DNA of 64,000 nt from contig NZ_AP022600.1 in the NCBI RefSeq assembly GCF_010725885.1, forward strand, positions 186,001 through 250,000, read 5' to 3'. This stretch comes from Mycolicibacterium tokaiense (GTDB lineage: Bacteria > Actinomycetota > Actinomycetes > Mycobacteriales > Mycobacteriaceae). The position numbers and the translations under genes were made by a program. The number at the start of each line of letters is the position of its first letter. The stretch's first letter is position 1. This document shows positions 43,562-52,860 of this stretch, in pieces. The notes under the pieces are model-generated. The model worked only from the letters and a program-made list of their open reading frames with translations. It had not been told where the DNA came from and did no database searches.

Positions 43562-44228
43562 CGGCGACCAGCCGGTAGCCGGCCCCGCGCACCGTCTGAA
43601 TGGTGTCGAGGCCGAACGGTCGGTCCACCTTGGCGCGCAGATGGGCGATGTAGACCTCGACGATGTTGGAATCGCCGTCGAACTCGTCGGCCCACACACC
43701 CTCGAGGATCTCCTGTTTGGAGCGCACCACCGCCGGATCGCGGGCCAGATACGACAACACCGCGAACTCGCGGGCGGTCAGCTGCACCGGCCGCCCCGCT
43801 CGCCGCACCTCCCGGGTGGCGGGATTGATCTGCAGCGACCCGACGTCGATCAGGGTGGGCCGCTGCGGGCGGCCCCGGCGGATCAGCGCACGCAGGCGCG
43901 CCACCAGCACCGGGTACTCCACCGGTTTGACCACGTAGTCGTCGGCGCCGGTGTCGAGGCCTTCCACCTCATCCCAGCCGCCGTCCTTGGCGGTGAGCAT
44001 CAGGATGGGCGTCCAGTCCCCCTCCGCGCGCAGCGTCCGGCACACGACGTAGCCGTTCATCTCGGGCATCATGATGTCCAGCACGATCGCGTCATAGCGG
44101 ATCTCCCGCGCCCGCCACAGTCCGTCGGCCGCGGTGTGGGCCAGGTCCACCGCGAATCCCTCGGCCTGCAGTCCGCGCCGGATCCCGTCGGCGAACCGCG
44201 CTTCGTCGTCAACCACCAAGATGCGCAT
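43554..44228 (-). CDS. OmpR/PhoB-family response regulator
   Basis: A 224-residue regulator. Receiver: acidic pair in VVDDEARFADG, phospho-acceptor Asp in IVLDIMMPEMNG, Lys in DDYVVKPVEYP. The winged-helix output includes LTAREFAVLSYLARDP and the recognition helix SNIVEVYIAHLRAKVD, ending TVRGAGYRLV. It resembles CutR/TcrA-like regulators of actinobacteria. It is first in the two-gene unit, with ATG 44228. Confidence 0.92.
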   Translation of the reverse strand: MRILVVDDEARFADGIRRGLQAEGFAVDLAHTAADGLWRAREIRYDAIVLDIMMPEMNGYVVCRTLRAEGDWTPILMLTAKDGGWDEVEGLDTGADDYVVKPVEYPVLVARLRALIRRGRPQRPTLIDVGSLQINPATREVRRAGRPVQLTAREFAVLSYLARDPAVVRSKQEILEGVWADEFDGDSNIVEVYIAHLRAKVDRPFGLDTIQTVRGAGYRLVADV

Positions 44229-44290
44229 CTGACCAGTGTCGCCGCCCGCGTGTGAACGGCGCCTGAAGGGCACCCCAGGTCACCCCCGGA

Positions 44291-46930
44291 CTACGGCCTG
44301 ACCTCAATGTGATGGGCGCACTCCACACCCTCGTACCGTTGTGGAACGCAGGTCAAGACGATCACCTGCCCCTGGGTGCCGGCGACGTCGAGGACCTCGC
44401 ACATCTTGGCCAGCCGCTGCGGATCCGTGAACCCCAAAGCGTCGTCGATGAGCACCGGCACCGAGTCCTGCTTGTCCACCAGGGCGGCCACGGCCAGACG
44501 CGCCACGATGCCCAGCTGCTCTTTCGCGCCCCCGGAGAGGGACTGGTACGGCACCGTGCGGCCGTCCAGGGTGCGGCTGACGATCTGCAGGTCGCTGTCG
44601 ACCTCGACTTCGAACGTGGGCCCGAACACCACCCGGCCCAGCCGTTCGACCTCGGCGCGGAACGGCTGGACGTAACGCCTGCGGGTGTCGTCGCGGTGGC
44701 GGGCCATGACCGTGCGCAGCAAGCCGGCGGCCCGCGCGCGGCCGGACACCCTGGCGTGCGCCGAGAGGGCGTGTTCACGCTGGATCTGCGCGGCATCGAG
44801 CTTGCCGCTGCGCCCCTCCTTGCCGAGCACCGACAGCTCGACGGCGACATCGCGCAGCTCGGCGGCGAACTGATCGTGGCGACGCCTCAGCTCCGTGGCG
44901 GCCTGCCGGGCGGCGGTGAGCTCGGTGGCCACCTCCTGCGGCTGCGCCTGCGCAAGGCGGTCGGCCAGCGTCTGCACCTGTTGCGCCGCGCGCGCAGCGG
45001 TATCGGCCGCCGCGTGCACACGCACCGCCAGCTCGTCGTCGGCGACGCCGGCGCGCGCCGCAGCCAGCCGATCCTGGGCGGCGGTCAGTTCGGCTTGCGC
45101 AGTGCGCGACGCGGCCTGACTCACCTGGGCTGCCACTGTCCGCTGATTCAGCTGCGCGGCGGCCGCAACGGCCAGCTTCTGCTGGGTGGAATGGTGTGCG
45201 CGAGCCTGTTTCAGCGCGGCCTCGGCTGCGGCCTGCCCGGCCCGGGCCTGCGGCAGATCCAGAGTGGGCAGATCGTCGTCGAAGAGTCCCGCCGGGGCGG
45301 GCGCTGCGGCCTGCAAGGCGGAAAGCCGTTGCCGCAGCTCTGTTTCGTCGTCGGAGCCACGCAGATCCGACAGCCGCGCCCGCAGTTGCTCACGCCGCGC
45401 GGTGAGTTCCCGGCGAGCCTGGTCGACGGCGCGGGCGTGCTCGAGGTCGGTGGCACCGCCGCGAGCCAGCTCCGCCCGCAGATGGTCCTGTGCTGCCAGC
45501 AGTGTGGCGTGGACGTCGGCGGCACCGGCACCCGGATCGATGTGCGCGGCGACCACACCCGGCACCTGCAGGGTGACGGCCTGTGCCGCGCTGGCCTCAT
45601 ACGACTGGCCCGCCGCCACGGTGACCTGCTGCTCACCGACGGTCAGCGTCACCTCCGACTCCGCGGTGATGTGCACCCGTGGGGCCACCACCTCGACCCG
45701 GCCGCGAGCGATCTCGACGGCGGCGGCAGCCTTCTCGACACTGCGGAAGATGCTCTCCGACAATGAGATCGGCTGCAACTGGGCGCACACCTGCGCCAGC
45801 TCGCGGGCCAGGCTGTCGACCTTGGCCAACCGCGCCGACAGGCGATCGGCCTCGTCCCGGTCGGAGAGCGTGGTGACGCACGCGCGCGCGGCGTCGGCAC
45901 GGTCCTGCGCCACGGCGAGCTGCTCGGCCGCTGCTACCGCGGCCAGCTCCGCGGTGGCCACCATGTCCCGGCCCACTGCTTCGGCCTCCTGTGCCTCGGC
46001 GGCGGCGGAGGCCGCAGCAGTGACCGCGGCCGCACGCGCGTCTATATCCGCCCGCAGACGCAGCCGGTCCTGGTGTGCCGCCGCCGCAGCCGCCTGCGCC
46101 AGCCGGGCCGCGTCGAGTTCGACCTCGGCGGTACGCAGCTCGTCGCGCAGAACGTCGATGTGGCTCTGCGCCTGTTCCGCTGCGGCACACCGCGCCGCCG
46201 CGGGCGCCAGCAGCTGCTGGGCGGCCGCGACCTCGGCGCTGAGCCGCGCGTGCTGACGGGTCAACTCGTCGACCTCGGCGAGCGCCTGCGTGCACCGGGC
46301 CACCGACTCCTCGGCGGCCTGCAGTGCCTTGACTGCGGAAGACCACTCCCCCGTGGGCTTGCCGGTGGCCGTGAAGTACCGCCCGTACTCGGCCTCGATC
46401 TTGTCGATCAGCAGCGGTTCGGCACCGGAGAGGGCACCGCCGGACTCACCGGCGGCGACGTCCAACGCTCGGGACAGCGCGTCACTGCCGGCGAGGTCCA
46501 CGGCGGCCGTGGACGCCGACTGCAGCACCCGCTGGGCCTGCCACAGGCCGCTGTCGACGGTCTGGTCGAGAATGGCCCGCACCCGCTCGTGCGCCTCGTC
46601 CCCGGTGAGTTGCTCGCGGCGCGGCGCGAGCACGGTGAGTTCGGTTTCGGCCTTCTTGTGGAAGCGCTTGCGATAGACGAATCGGTATGCGCCCGAGCTG
46701 ATCTCGGCCGTGACCTCCGCCCCGACATCAGCGTGGGTGGGCTTGACCTGCTTGACGTCCTTCTTGGTGGAGCGGTCCTTGGACTCCAGCAGCAGGTCCA
46801 GCGCCTCGATCATCGAGGACTTGCCCGCCTCGTTGGCGCCGTACACGACCGTGACGCCGTGCTCGGGGAAGTCGATCTCCCGATGCGAGATACCGCGGTA
46901 GTTGGTCAGGACCAGCCGGTGCAACCTCAT
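44291..46930 (-). CDS. SbcC/YhaN-like AAA ATPase (Rv1278 type)
   Basis: An 879-residue SMC-like ATPase. Walker A is YGANEAGKSSM near the N-terminus. Long Ala/Gln/Arg-rich coiled coils fill about residues 190-770. The signature is SLSGGAKEQLG and Walker B is VPVLIDDALGF, with a second Asp where SbcC/Rad50 has Glu. I found no CxxC zinc hook in the coiled coil. It would act with the nuclease next to it in DNA end processing or repair. Its start overlaps the SbcD-like stop by four bases. The pair matches M. tuberculosis Rv1277-Rv1278. Confidence 0.87.
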   Translation of the reverse strand: MRLHRLVLTNYRGISHREIDFPEHGVTVVYGANEAGKSSMIEALDLLLESKDRSTKKDVKQVKPTHADVGAEVTAEISSGAYRFVYRKRFHKKAETELTVLAPRREQLTGDEAHERVRAILDQTVDSGLWQAQRVLQSASTAAVDLAGSDALSRALDVAAGESGGALSGAEPLLIDKIEAEYGRYFTATGKPTGEWSSAVKALQAAEESVARCTQALAEVDELTRQHARLSAEVAAAQQLLAPAAARCAAAEQAQSHIDVLRDELRTAEVELDAARLAQAAAAAAHQDRLRLRADIDARAAAVTAAASAAAEAQEAEAVGRDMVATAELAAVAAAEQLAVAQDRADAARACVTTLSDRDEADRLSARLAKVDSLARELAQVCAQLQPISLSESIFRSVEKAAAAVEIARGRVEVVAPRVHITAESEVTLTVGEQQVTVAAGQSYEASAAQAVTLQVPGVVAAHIDPGAGAADVHATLLAAQDHLRAELARGGATDLEHARAVDQARRELTARREQLRARLSDLRGSDDETELRQRLSALQAAAPAPAGLFDDDLPTLDLPQARAGQAAAEAALKQARAHHSTQQKLAVAAAAQLNQRTVAAQVSQAASRTAQAELTAAQDRLAAARAGVADDELAVRVHAAADTAARAAQQVQTLADRLAQAQPQEVATELTAARQAATELRRRHDQFAAELRDVAVELSVLGKEGRSGKLDAAQIQREHALSAHARVSGRARAAGLLRTVMARHRDDTRRRYVQPFRAEVERLGRVVFGPTFEVEVDSDLQIVSRTLDGRTVPYQSLSGGAKEQLGIVARLAVAALVDKQDSVPVLIDDALGFTDPQRLAKMCEVLDVAGTQGQVIVLTCVPQRYEGVECAHHIEVRP

Positions 46931-48066
46931 GCCGCACCCCCCAGCGGCGCCGTGAGCCGCAGCAGCAGCGCCAGCGCGGCCTGGGCGTCACCGGCTGACT
47001 CGTCGTCCTGTTGCGCCACAGCCACCAGCTCCTCCACCGCCGAGGCGGCGAAACCTCCGATGCCGAGGTCGGTGAACTCACCGTCGGCCGGTACCACCGC
47101 GATGTCGGACTGCTTCTCCCACAACCCGACCCAGGCGAACAACCGGGAGTACTTGTCCAGGCAGGCGTCCAGGGCCGCGCGTTCGGTGACCGTGAGCGTG
47201 CCCGTCAGCGCCAGCCGGACCACGGTGCGGTCCTTGTCCGGCAGCATGTCGAGGTTCAGGTCGAGATCGGCGATGTCGCGGGTGTCGTCGACGGGGCGAC
47301 GCAGGGTGACAAACCGCCAGGTACCGACCCGGTGCGGTGTCACACTCGGTTGGTCACCCAGATCGACCACCAGCACCTGCCCCGGATCGGGCTCGATGTC
47401 GTCGTAGTTCGTCACCTCGGGCGAGCCGGAATACCAGATCTGGCCCGTCGTCCCGACCCGCATTCGGGAGTGCTTGTCCCCCAACGCCACATAGTGCACT
47501 GCGCCGTCACGCAACGCGGCCTCCAGCGCCGACAGCATGATGGAGCCGGGCCGGGTGGGATCCGGGTCGAGGATGTCAACCCCACCGTGGGCCACCAGCA
47601 CGCGGCGGGTGCCGTCGGCAACCACACCGTCGAGCGCCTCGGCCACCAGATCGTGGGTGGGCTTCTTGGAACGCCAAGGTGCGGCCACGATCTCGACTCC
47701 GGGCGCCACCGGGAACACCCCGGACCGGTCCAGCACCGTGACATTCGCCGGGCACTCCTGGCGGAACAGCGCGCTGGTGTACACCGACGAGGCATCCAGC
47801 GGATCGTGATTGCCGGGAAGCAGGTAGACCGGCACGCCGATCGCGCGCATGGCCTCCAGCGACTGGCTGACCACCCGTGGATCAAGCTGATTGTGCTCGA
47901 ACACATCTCCGGCAACCACCACGAACTGTGCCCCGGTGTCGGCCACCAGGGCACCCAGCCCCGCCACGGCGTCACGCCGGGCGGCCGAGTAGCGGGGCTG
48001 GGCCTCACCTTCGAGGAAGTGCCGGGTCATCCCGAGCTGCCAGTCGGCGGTGTGGACGAATCGCAT
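46927..48066 (-). CDS. SbcD/Mre11-like DNA exonuclease (Rv1277 type)
   Basis: A 379-residue calcineurin-like phosphoesterase. Metal-binding motifs are HTADWQLG, AGDVFEHN, LPGNHDPLD, VAHGG and ALGDKH. A C-terminal capping region follows. It would cut DNA ends in complex with the ATPase encoded next. ATG 48066 starts the family sequence MRFVHTADWQLG. Position beside sixA is as in M. tuberculosis. Confidence 0.9.
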   Translation of the reverse strand: MRFVHTADWQLGMTRHFLEGEAQPRYSAARRDAVAGLGALVADTGAQFVVVAGDVFEHNQLDPRVVSQSLEAMRAIGVPVYLLPGNHDPLDASSVYTSALFRQECPANVTVLDRSGVFPVAPGVEIVAAPWRSKKPTHDLVAEALDGVVADGTRRVLVAHGGVDILDPDPTRPGSIMLSALEAALRDGAVHYVALGDKHSRMRVGTTGQIWYSGSPEVTNYDDIEPDPGQVLVVDLGDQPSVTPHRVGTWRFVTLRRPVDDTRDIADLDLNLDMLPDKDRTVVRLALTGTLTVTERAALDACLDKYSRLFAWVGLWEKQSDIAVVPADGEFTDLGIGGFAASAVEELVAVAQQDDESAGDAQAALALLLRLTAPLGGAA

Positions 48067-48150
48067 CCGGGCCGTCCTTCCTGAGTCGGTGTGATCGGGC
48101 GTGTGCCGTTGTGATCGAGCAGGGCGAGTCTAGGACGGCCGTCTGACAGA

Positions 48151-48228
48151 TCAGCTCAACCGCGGCGCGCGTCTGCGTTTCACGATGGCCAGAAGCCGAT
48201 CCACCAGCAGGAACGCCACCAGCGACAT
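48151..48228 (-). pseudogene. possible remnant of a membrane-protein gene
   Basis: On the minus strand a short frame encodes MSLVAFLLVDRLLAIVKRRR and ends in TGA at 48151. It looks like the last membrane helix and basic tail of an inner-membrane protein. Upstream the frame is closed by stops near 48270-48285. It may be the decayed 3' end of a gene or chance; no ribosome site is evident. It occupies most of the 228-base gap between the SbcD-like gene and sixA. Confidence 0.25.
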
Positions 48229-48294
48229 CCCCAGTAGCGGGCGGTGGTCGCCGGCCCGCGGCGGGTGCGATCAGCCTGGCTAGGGTCTTCCTTC

Positions 48295-48807
48295 ATGAGC
48301 GACGCCCACCGCACGCTGATCCTGCTCCGGCACGCCAAGTCCGACTACCCGGACGGCGTCGCAGACCACGAGCGCCCACTCGCTCCGCGCGGGGTGCGCG
48401 AGGCCGGTCTGGCCGGCGACTGGCTGCGCAGCGGGGTCGTCGACCCGCCGGTGCAGGCCGTGCTGTGTTCGACGGCCACCCGCACCCGGCAGACTCTGGC
48501 CCGGACCGGGATCGACGCGCCGGCGCAGTACGTCGACCGGTTGTATGACGCCAGGCCCGGCGACGTGATCGCGGAGATCAACGCCGTCTCACCGCACGTA
48601 CGTACGCTGCTGGTGATCGGCCACGAACCGGCGATGTCCTCGGTGGCGCTCGGGCTGGCGGGCGGGCCCGGCACCGATGAGTCCGCCGCCCGCGAGATCT
48701 CCCGGAAGTACCCCACCTCGGCGCTGGCGGTGCTGCGCGTTCCCGGCCCGTGGGACTCCCTGGAGTTGGGCGGCGCGGCGCTGGAGAGATTCCACGTGCC
48801 GCGCTGA
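48295..48807 (+). CDS. sixA: SixA-like phosphohistidine phosphatase
   Basis: A 170-residue histidine phosphatase of branch 1. The catalytic RHG-type motif is LLRHAKSDYPDG, the second Arg is in STATRTRQT and the second His in VIGHEPAMSS. The family dephosphorylates phosphohistidine in signalling proteins or small phosphate esters. ATG 48295 begins the conserved region. It is divergent from the SbcD-like gene, matching M. tuberculosis Rv1276c. Confidence 0.88.
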   Translation: MSDAHRTLILLRHAKSDYPDGVADHERPLAPRGVREAGLAGDWLRSGVVDPPVQAVLCSTATRTRQTLARTGIDAPAQYVDRLYDARPGDVIAEINAVSPHVRTLLVIGHEPAMSSVALGLAGGPGTDESAAREISRKYPTSALAVLRVPGPWDSLELGGAALERFHVPR

Positions 48808-48927
48808 CGCCAGGGCTGTCGAGTCGCGAAGCTATGCAAACGCTATGAGGATGTGCGTAGCGCCGCGGTACCGAGATAGGTGATAGGGAGCCCGACGCGA
48901 TCCACTGACCACCGAGGGAACCCATCT

Positions 48928-49500
48928 GTGACCACCGACGCCCAGCGACTCAACGGCTTCTACTTCTTTCGATCGTGGCTGCGCGACCCGTTGCGGGTCG
49001 CGGCTGTGGCTCCCTCCGGCACGGCATTGTCCGAGCTGATCACCCGGGATGTTCCAGCAGGTGCCGGCCCGGTGCTCGAGCTGGGGCCCGGCACGGGCGC
49101 GTTCACCACCGCGTTGCTGGCGCGCGGGGTTCCCGAGGCCGATCTGACGCTGGTCGAGTCCGGCCCCGACTTCGCCCGTGCCCTGCGGTCCCGTTTCCCC
49201 GCCGCGCGGGTGTTGTGTGCCGACGCCGCCGACGCCACCGACCCGGAGGCCCCCTACACGGCGGTCGTCAGCGGTCTGCCGCTGCTGTCGATGCGGGCCG
49301 ACCGCGTCCAGACGATCCTGGCATCGGTGTTCGCCCGCAGCACCCCGGACGCGGCGATGTACCAGTTCACTTACGCACCTCGTTGTCCCGTCTCGTCGTC
49401 GGTCTTGGCCCAGGCCGGGTTGAGCGCCGAACTGGTGGGCCGGACCCTGCGCAACCTGCCGCCCGCCTCGGTGTACCGCATCACCAGAGCGATCGTCTGA
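48928..49500 (+). CDS. SAM-dependent methyltransferase, PmtA/rRNA-dimethylase-like
   Basis: A 190-residue class I methyltransferase. Motif I is VLELGPGTGAFTTALLARG, motif II LTLVESGPDFAR and the motif IV region is AVVSGLPLLSM. The N-terminus (FYFFRSWLRDPLRVAAVAPS) is typical of bacterial phospholipid N-methyltransferase-like proteins. The substrate in mycobacteria is unknown. GTG 48928 follows GAGGGAA. Next to sixA, it may be cotranscribed or have its own promoter in the 120-base gap. Confidence 0.8.
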   Translation: MTTDAQRLNGFYFFRSWLRDPLRVAAVAPSGTALSELITRDVPAGAGPVLELGPGTGAFTTALLARGVPEADLTLVESGPDFARALRSRFPAARVLCADAADATDPEAPYTAVVSGLPLLSMRADRVQTILASVFARSTPDAAMYQFTYAPRCPVSSSVLAQAGLSAELVGRTLRNLPPASVYRITRAIV

Positions 49501-49515
49501 GCGACCAGCGGCCAT

Positions 49516-49557
49516 GTCGTCCGACGGGAGCCTGACCCCGGGACATTCACGGACGAC
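49516..49557. promoter_or_regulatory. inverted repeat upstream of catabolic operon
   Basis: GTCGTCCG (49516-49523) and CGGACGAC (49550-49557) are exact complements 26 bases apart, ending 60 bases before the first start of the six-gene operon. It could be an operator or the terminator stem of the methyltransferase gene. Confidence 0.3.
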
Positions 49558-49617
49558 GACACTGTGGGCCACACCACGCTCGCCTTAGGCTCGGCTGGAC
49601 AGCTGAGGAGGCGATCT

Positions 49618-50634
49618 GTGTTGAGGGCGACCCGTACCGACGGCCCGGTCATCGACATCCACTGCCACCGCGAATGTGGCCCGGCCGGGGAGTTGATGGC
49701 CGAGGCTGCCCGCGCCGCCGGAAAAGTGGCTCTGGGACATGGCAATCCGACCACCCAGGCGGTGAACAAACGGCAGCTGGAGTTCATCCGGCCCAAGATG
49801 GACCTGCTGGACGTCCGACTCGAGGACATGGACCGGATGGGCGTCGACATCCAGGCCGTGGCGGTGGCGGTGTACCAGTACTACTACTGGGCCGATCCGG
49901 ACCTCGGCGCCAAGGTGTCGCGCATCATCAACGAGGAATTCGTCGAATCCACGTCGAAGTATCCCGGCCGCTTCCTGCCGTTGGGCACCGTACCCCTGCA
50001 GGACACCGACGCCGCGATCCAGGAATTGCGGTATCTCGCGCAGGAACTCGGTATGCGCGGCATCGAGATCGGCACCCACGTCGAAGGCGAGGAGATCTCG
50101 TCACCACGCCTGGACCCGTTCTGGGCGGAGGTGCAGAAACTGGGGCTGGTGGTGGTGATCCACACCCAGGGCGCCACCCACGCACAGCGGTTGGCCGACC
50201 ACAACTTCGTCAACATCATCGGCCATGCCTTCGAAGCCACGCTGGCCACCTCGCACCTGATCTTCGACGGTGTGGTGGCGCGCTATCCGGATCTGAAGAT
50301 CGTGGTGGTGCACGGCGGGGGCTATCTGCCCGCCTATGCCGGGCGCATCGATCACGGCTGGCGCGCCAGGGCTGATGTCAGCGAGGGGGTGCCGGACCTG
50401 CCGACCAGCTACCTGCGCAAGTTCTTCTTCGACACCATGGTGTTCGAGCCCGCTCAGGTGGAGTACCTGGCCGGGTTGTACGGCGCCGAGCAGATCGTCC
50501 TGGGCACCGACTACCCCTACGACATGGGTGACGACGACCCCCTGGCCCTGCTGGGCGCGTGCACCGGGCTCAAACAGGACGAGATCGATCTCATCGCCGG
50601 CGGCAACGCCGCCCGACTGTTAGGACTCTCATGA
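49618..50634 (+). CDS. amidohydrolase family 2 (ACMSD-like) enzyme 1
   Basis: A 338-residue metal-dependent hydrolase or decarboxylase of the amidohydrolase-2 family, which includes ACMSD and gamma-resorcylate decarboxylase. Metal ligands: HxH in VIDIHCHRE, His in VVVIHTQGAT, His in VVVHGGGYLP and the catalytic Asp in LGTDYPYDMG. GTG at 49618 follows GAGGAGG. It is the first gene of a tightly packed operon; the stop overlaps the next start (ATGA). A decarboxylase or ring-cleavage hydrolase for an aromatic-derived acid is plausible but unproven. Confidence 0.85.
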   Translation: MLRATRTDGPVIDIHCHRECGPAGELMAEAARAAGKVALGHGNPTTQAVNKRQLEFIRPKMDLLDVRLEDMDRMGVDIQAVAVAVYQYYYWADPDLGAKVSRIINEEFVESTSKYPGRFLPLGTVPLQDTDAAIQELRYLAQELGMRGIEIGTHVEGEEISSPRLDPFWAEVQKLGLVVVIHTQGATHAQRLADHNFVNIIGHAFEATLATSHLIFDGVVARYPDLKIVVVHGGGYLPAYAGRIDHGWRARADVSEGVPDLPTSYLRKFFFDTMVFEPAQVEYLAGLYGAEQIVLGTDYPYDMGDDDPLALLGACTGLKQDEIDLIAGGNAARLLGLS

Positions 50635-51782
50635 CCACCCTGCAGGCGCACGGTACCGTCGGCCTGGCCGTGATCGGCTGCGGGACAGTGGGGCGCATCC
50701 GCGCCAAACTGGCTCGCGAATACCCCGGTATCGGCTGGCTGGGTCTGTGTGACGTCGACGAGCAGACACTGAAGGATCTCGAAGCCGACACCGACGCCGA
50801 CTTCGCCACCACGAACGTCGCCGAACTGCTGGCCCGCCCCGAAGTGGGGGCGGTGATCATCGCCACCGACGAACGCGAGCACGTGGACCCGATCCTGCGC
50901 GCGGTGGAACTCGGGGTCCCGCTGTTCATCGAGAAGCCGTTGGCCACCAATCCCGTTGAATCGGCGCAGGTCTATGCCGCCATCCAGGGTGCGCAGGTGG
51001 ACGCGGTGGTGGGTTACACCCAGCGGTTCCGGCGCCGGTTCCAGACCGTCAAACAGCGGCTCCGCGACGGCCAGATCGGCGATGTCACCACGGTGGTCAC
51101 CCGGGCCTTCATGAACCGGATGGTGCCCGAGGCCACCTTGCGCAAAGTCCCCGCGGACGCGCCCCGTTCCGCACTGACCCCGATGGTGATCTCCGGGACC
51201 CACAGCCTGGACATGAGCATGTGGCTGCTCGAAGGCCGCAAACCCGTTGAAGTCTATGCCCGTTCGACCGACCGCACCCTCGGTCCCATCGGCACCAAAG
51301 ACGGCACCTCGGGCATCTTCACGATGGATGACGGCGTGGTGTTCAGCATGAACATCAACTGGGCCCTGCCCACCCAGTGGCCGGGTGCGGTCTACGGCCT
51401 GGAGGTCGGCATCGTGGGCACCCGCGGTGTCATCGACATCGAAGACACCCACCGCGATGTCATCCTGGCCTCCGAGATCGGTCAACCGGCCGGCTACAAC
51501 AGCCGCGGCTTCGAACCGCCGGCCGCGCGCCATGTCGATTTCGTGGGCAGTTACCCACCCGGCGACATCTCCGACGGGCTGCTCTGGGGCCCCATGCGTG
51601 AGGAGACCACGACCTGGTTCGCCCGGGTCTGCCGTGGCGTTCCGACCCCGCACGCCACCGCCGCCGACGGTCACGCCAACCTGATCCACACCATGGCGAT
51701 GGACCTCTCCGCCAAGACCGGAAAGCCCGTGCCGCTGCCGATTTCGGCTGATGAACTCCTCGACGAACTGAAAGGCAACTGA
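50631..51782 (+). CDS. Gfo/Idh/MocA-family oxidoreductase 1
   Basis: A 383-residue NAD(P)-dependent dehydrogenase. Rossmann motif VIGCGTVGRIRA, the conserved LFIEKPLATN with catalytic Lys, and GTHSLDMSMW with the metal-less catalytic Asp/His pair. The family acts on sugars, inositols and some aromatic diols. ATG 50631 overlaps the amidohydrolase stop. Together with its neighbour it may oxidise and re-reduce an intermediate, or the two may form a heteromer. Confidence 0.87.
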   Translation: MTTLQAHGTVGLAVIGCGTVGRIRAKLAREYPGIGWLGLCDVDEQTLKDLEADTDADFATTNVAELLARPEVGAVIIATDEREHVDPILRAVELGVPLFIEKPLATNPVESAQVYAAIQGAQVDAVVGYTQRFRRRFQTVKQRLRDGQIGDVTTVVTRAFMNRMVPEATLRKVPADAPRSALTPMVISGTHSLDMSMWLLEGRKPVEVYARSTDRTLGPIGTKDGTSGIFTMDDGVVFSMNINWALPTQWPGAVYGLEVGIVGTRGVIDIEDTHRDVILASEIGQPAGYNSRGFEPPAARHVDFVGSYPPGDISDGLLWGPMREETTTWFARVCRGVPTPHATAADGHANLIHTMAMDLSAKTGKPVPLPISADELLDELKGN

Positions 51783-51783
51783 C

Positions 51784-52860
51784 ATGGACAGGATCAACTT
51801 CGGCGTGATCGGGACCGGCTGGTGCGGCGGTATCCGCGCCGTGGCCGCCGCCAACAGTGCCCTGGTGGACGAACTGCACCTCGCCGAGACCAACCCCGAG
51901 CGGCGCGCCGAGATCGCCGAGATGACCCGGCCCACCACCGTCACCGACCGGTGGGAGGACATCATCGACAACCCTGCCGTGGACGCGGTGGCAGTGTCGG
52001 CGACCCCGGAGACACTGCACTTCCCGATGGCCAAGGCCGCCCTCGAGGCGGGAAAGCATGTGCTGCTGGAGAAGCCGATCGCCGTCACCCTCGACGAGGC
52101 AGATGAGCTGATCGAGATCGCCGAGGCCAACAACCTGAAGTTCACCATCGGCTACTCCCAGCGCTTCAACTCCAAGCAGGCGATGATCAAACGCTCCATC
52201 ACCGCGGGCACTCTGGGCGACGTCAGCAGCGTTCTGCTGAGCCGACACATCACCCGCTCGCTGGGCGCGAAGATCTCCGGTCGCACCAAACTGTCGCCGG
52301 CGGCCATGGAGGCCACCCACGACATCGACTTCGCGCTGTGGTGCCTGGAACCGCGTCGCCCGGTGCGGGTGTACTCCCAGAACGCCTGGGGCGTGAGAAA
52401 AGACACCCTGGGCTGCCCGGACACCCAGTACCTCGTCATCACCATGGACGACGGCGTGGTGGTCACCGTCGGAGCCGGGATGTCACTGCCGCCGGGTTAC
52501 CCCAACCAGTCCACCACCTGGATGGAGGTGATCGGAACCGAGGGCGCCATCCTGGCCGATGCCAGCCACCGCGACATCGTGCTCAACACCGTCAGCCAGG
52601 GCGTGCAGTTTCCCCTGTCGACCATGCCCGGTGAGTACGTCGACCACGTGTATGCGGGTCCGATGGAACGCGAGACCACTCACTTCATCGAGGCCGTGGC
52701 CTACGACCGGCCGGTGATGGTGGACGCGAAACTGGCCAGGGTCACCATGGAGATCTATCTCGCCGCCGACCTGTCGGCCGAGCGCAACCAGGTGGTGGAA
52801 CTCCCGTTGTCCCGGGAGGACCTCATCTCCTCACTCGGCGAGCACGCAGCGCTCGCATGA
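51784..52860 (+). CDS. Gfo/Idh/MocA-family oxidoreductase 2
   Basis: A 358-residue paralogue of the preceding enzyme. Rossmann motif VIGTGWCGGIRA, LLEKPIAVTLDEADEL and THDIDFALWCLEP. It keeps the EKP lysine and the D-x-x-x-W element, so it looks catalytically complete. It follows the first oxidoreductase with a single base between stop and start and overlaps the second amidohydrolase by four bases. Confidence 0.87.
   Translation: MDRINFGVIGTGWCGGIRAVAAANSALVDELHLAETNPERRAEIAEMTRPTTVTDRWEDIIDNPAVDAVAVSATPETLHFPMAKAALEAGKHVLLEKPIAVTLDEADELIEIAEANNLKFTIGYSQRFNSKQAMIKRSITAGTLGDVSSVLLSRHITRSLGAKISGRTKLSPAAMEATHDIDFALWCLEPRRPVRVYSQNAWGVRKDTLGCPDTQYLVITMDDGVVVTVGAGMSLPPGYPNQSTTWMEVIGTEGAILADASHRDIVLNTVSQGVQFPLSTMPGEYVDHVYAGPMERETTHFIEAVAYDRPVMVDAKLARVTMEIYLAADLSAERNQVVELPLSREDLISSLGEHAALA

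Noticed and set aside
44291..48066. SbcC/SbcD-like pair as an anti-phage defence system
   Set aside because: The pair is in a conserved chromosomal block with sixA and opp genes, as in M. tuberculosis, and has no accessory defence genes. A DNA-repair role is the simpler reading.
48808..48927. Repeated GCTATG motifs as a regulatory array
   Set aside because: Only two copies are present and they are not embedded in symmetry or a recognisable promoter.
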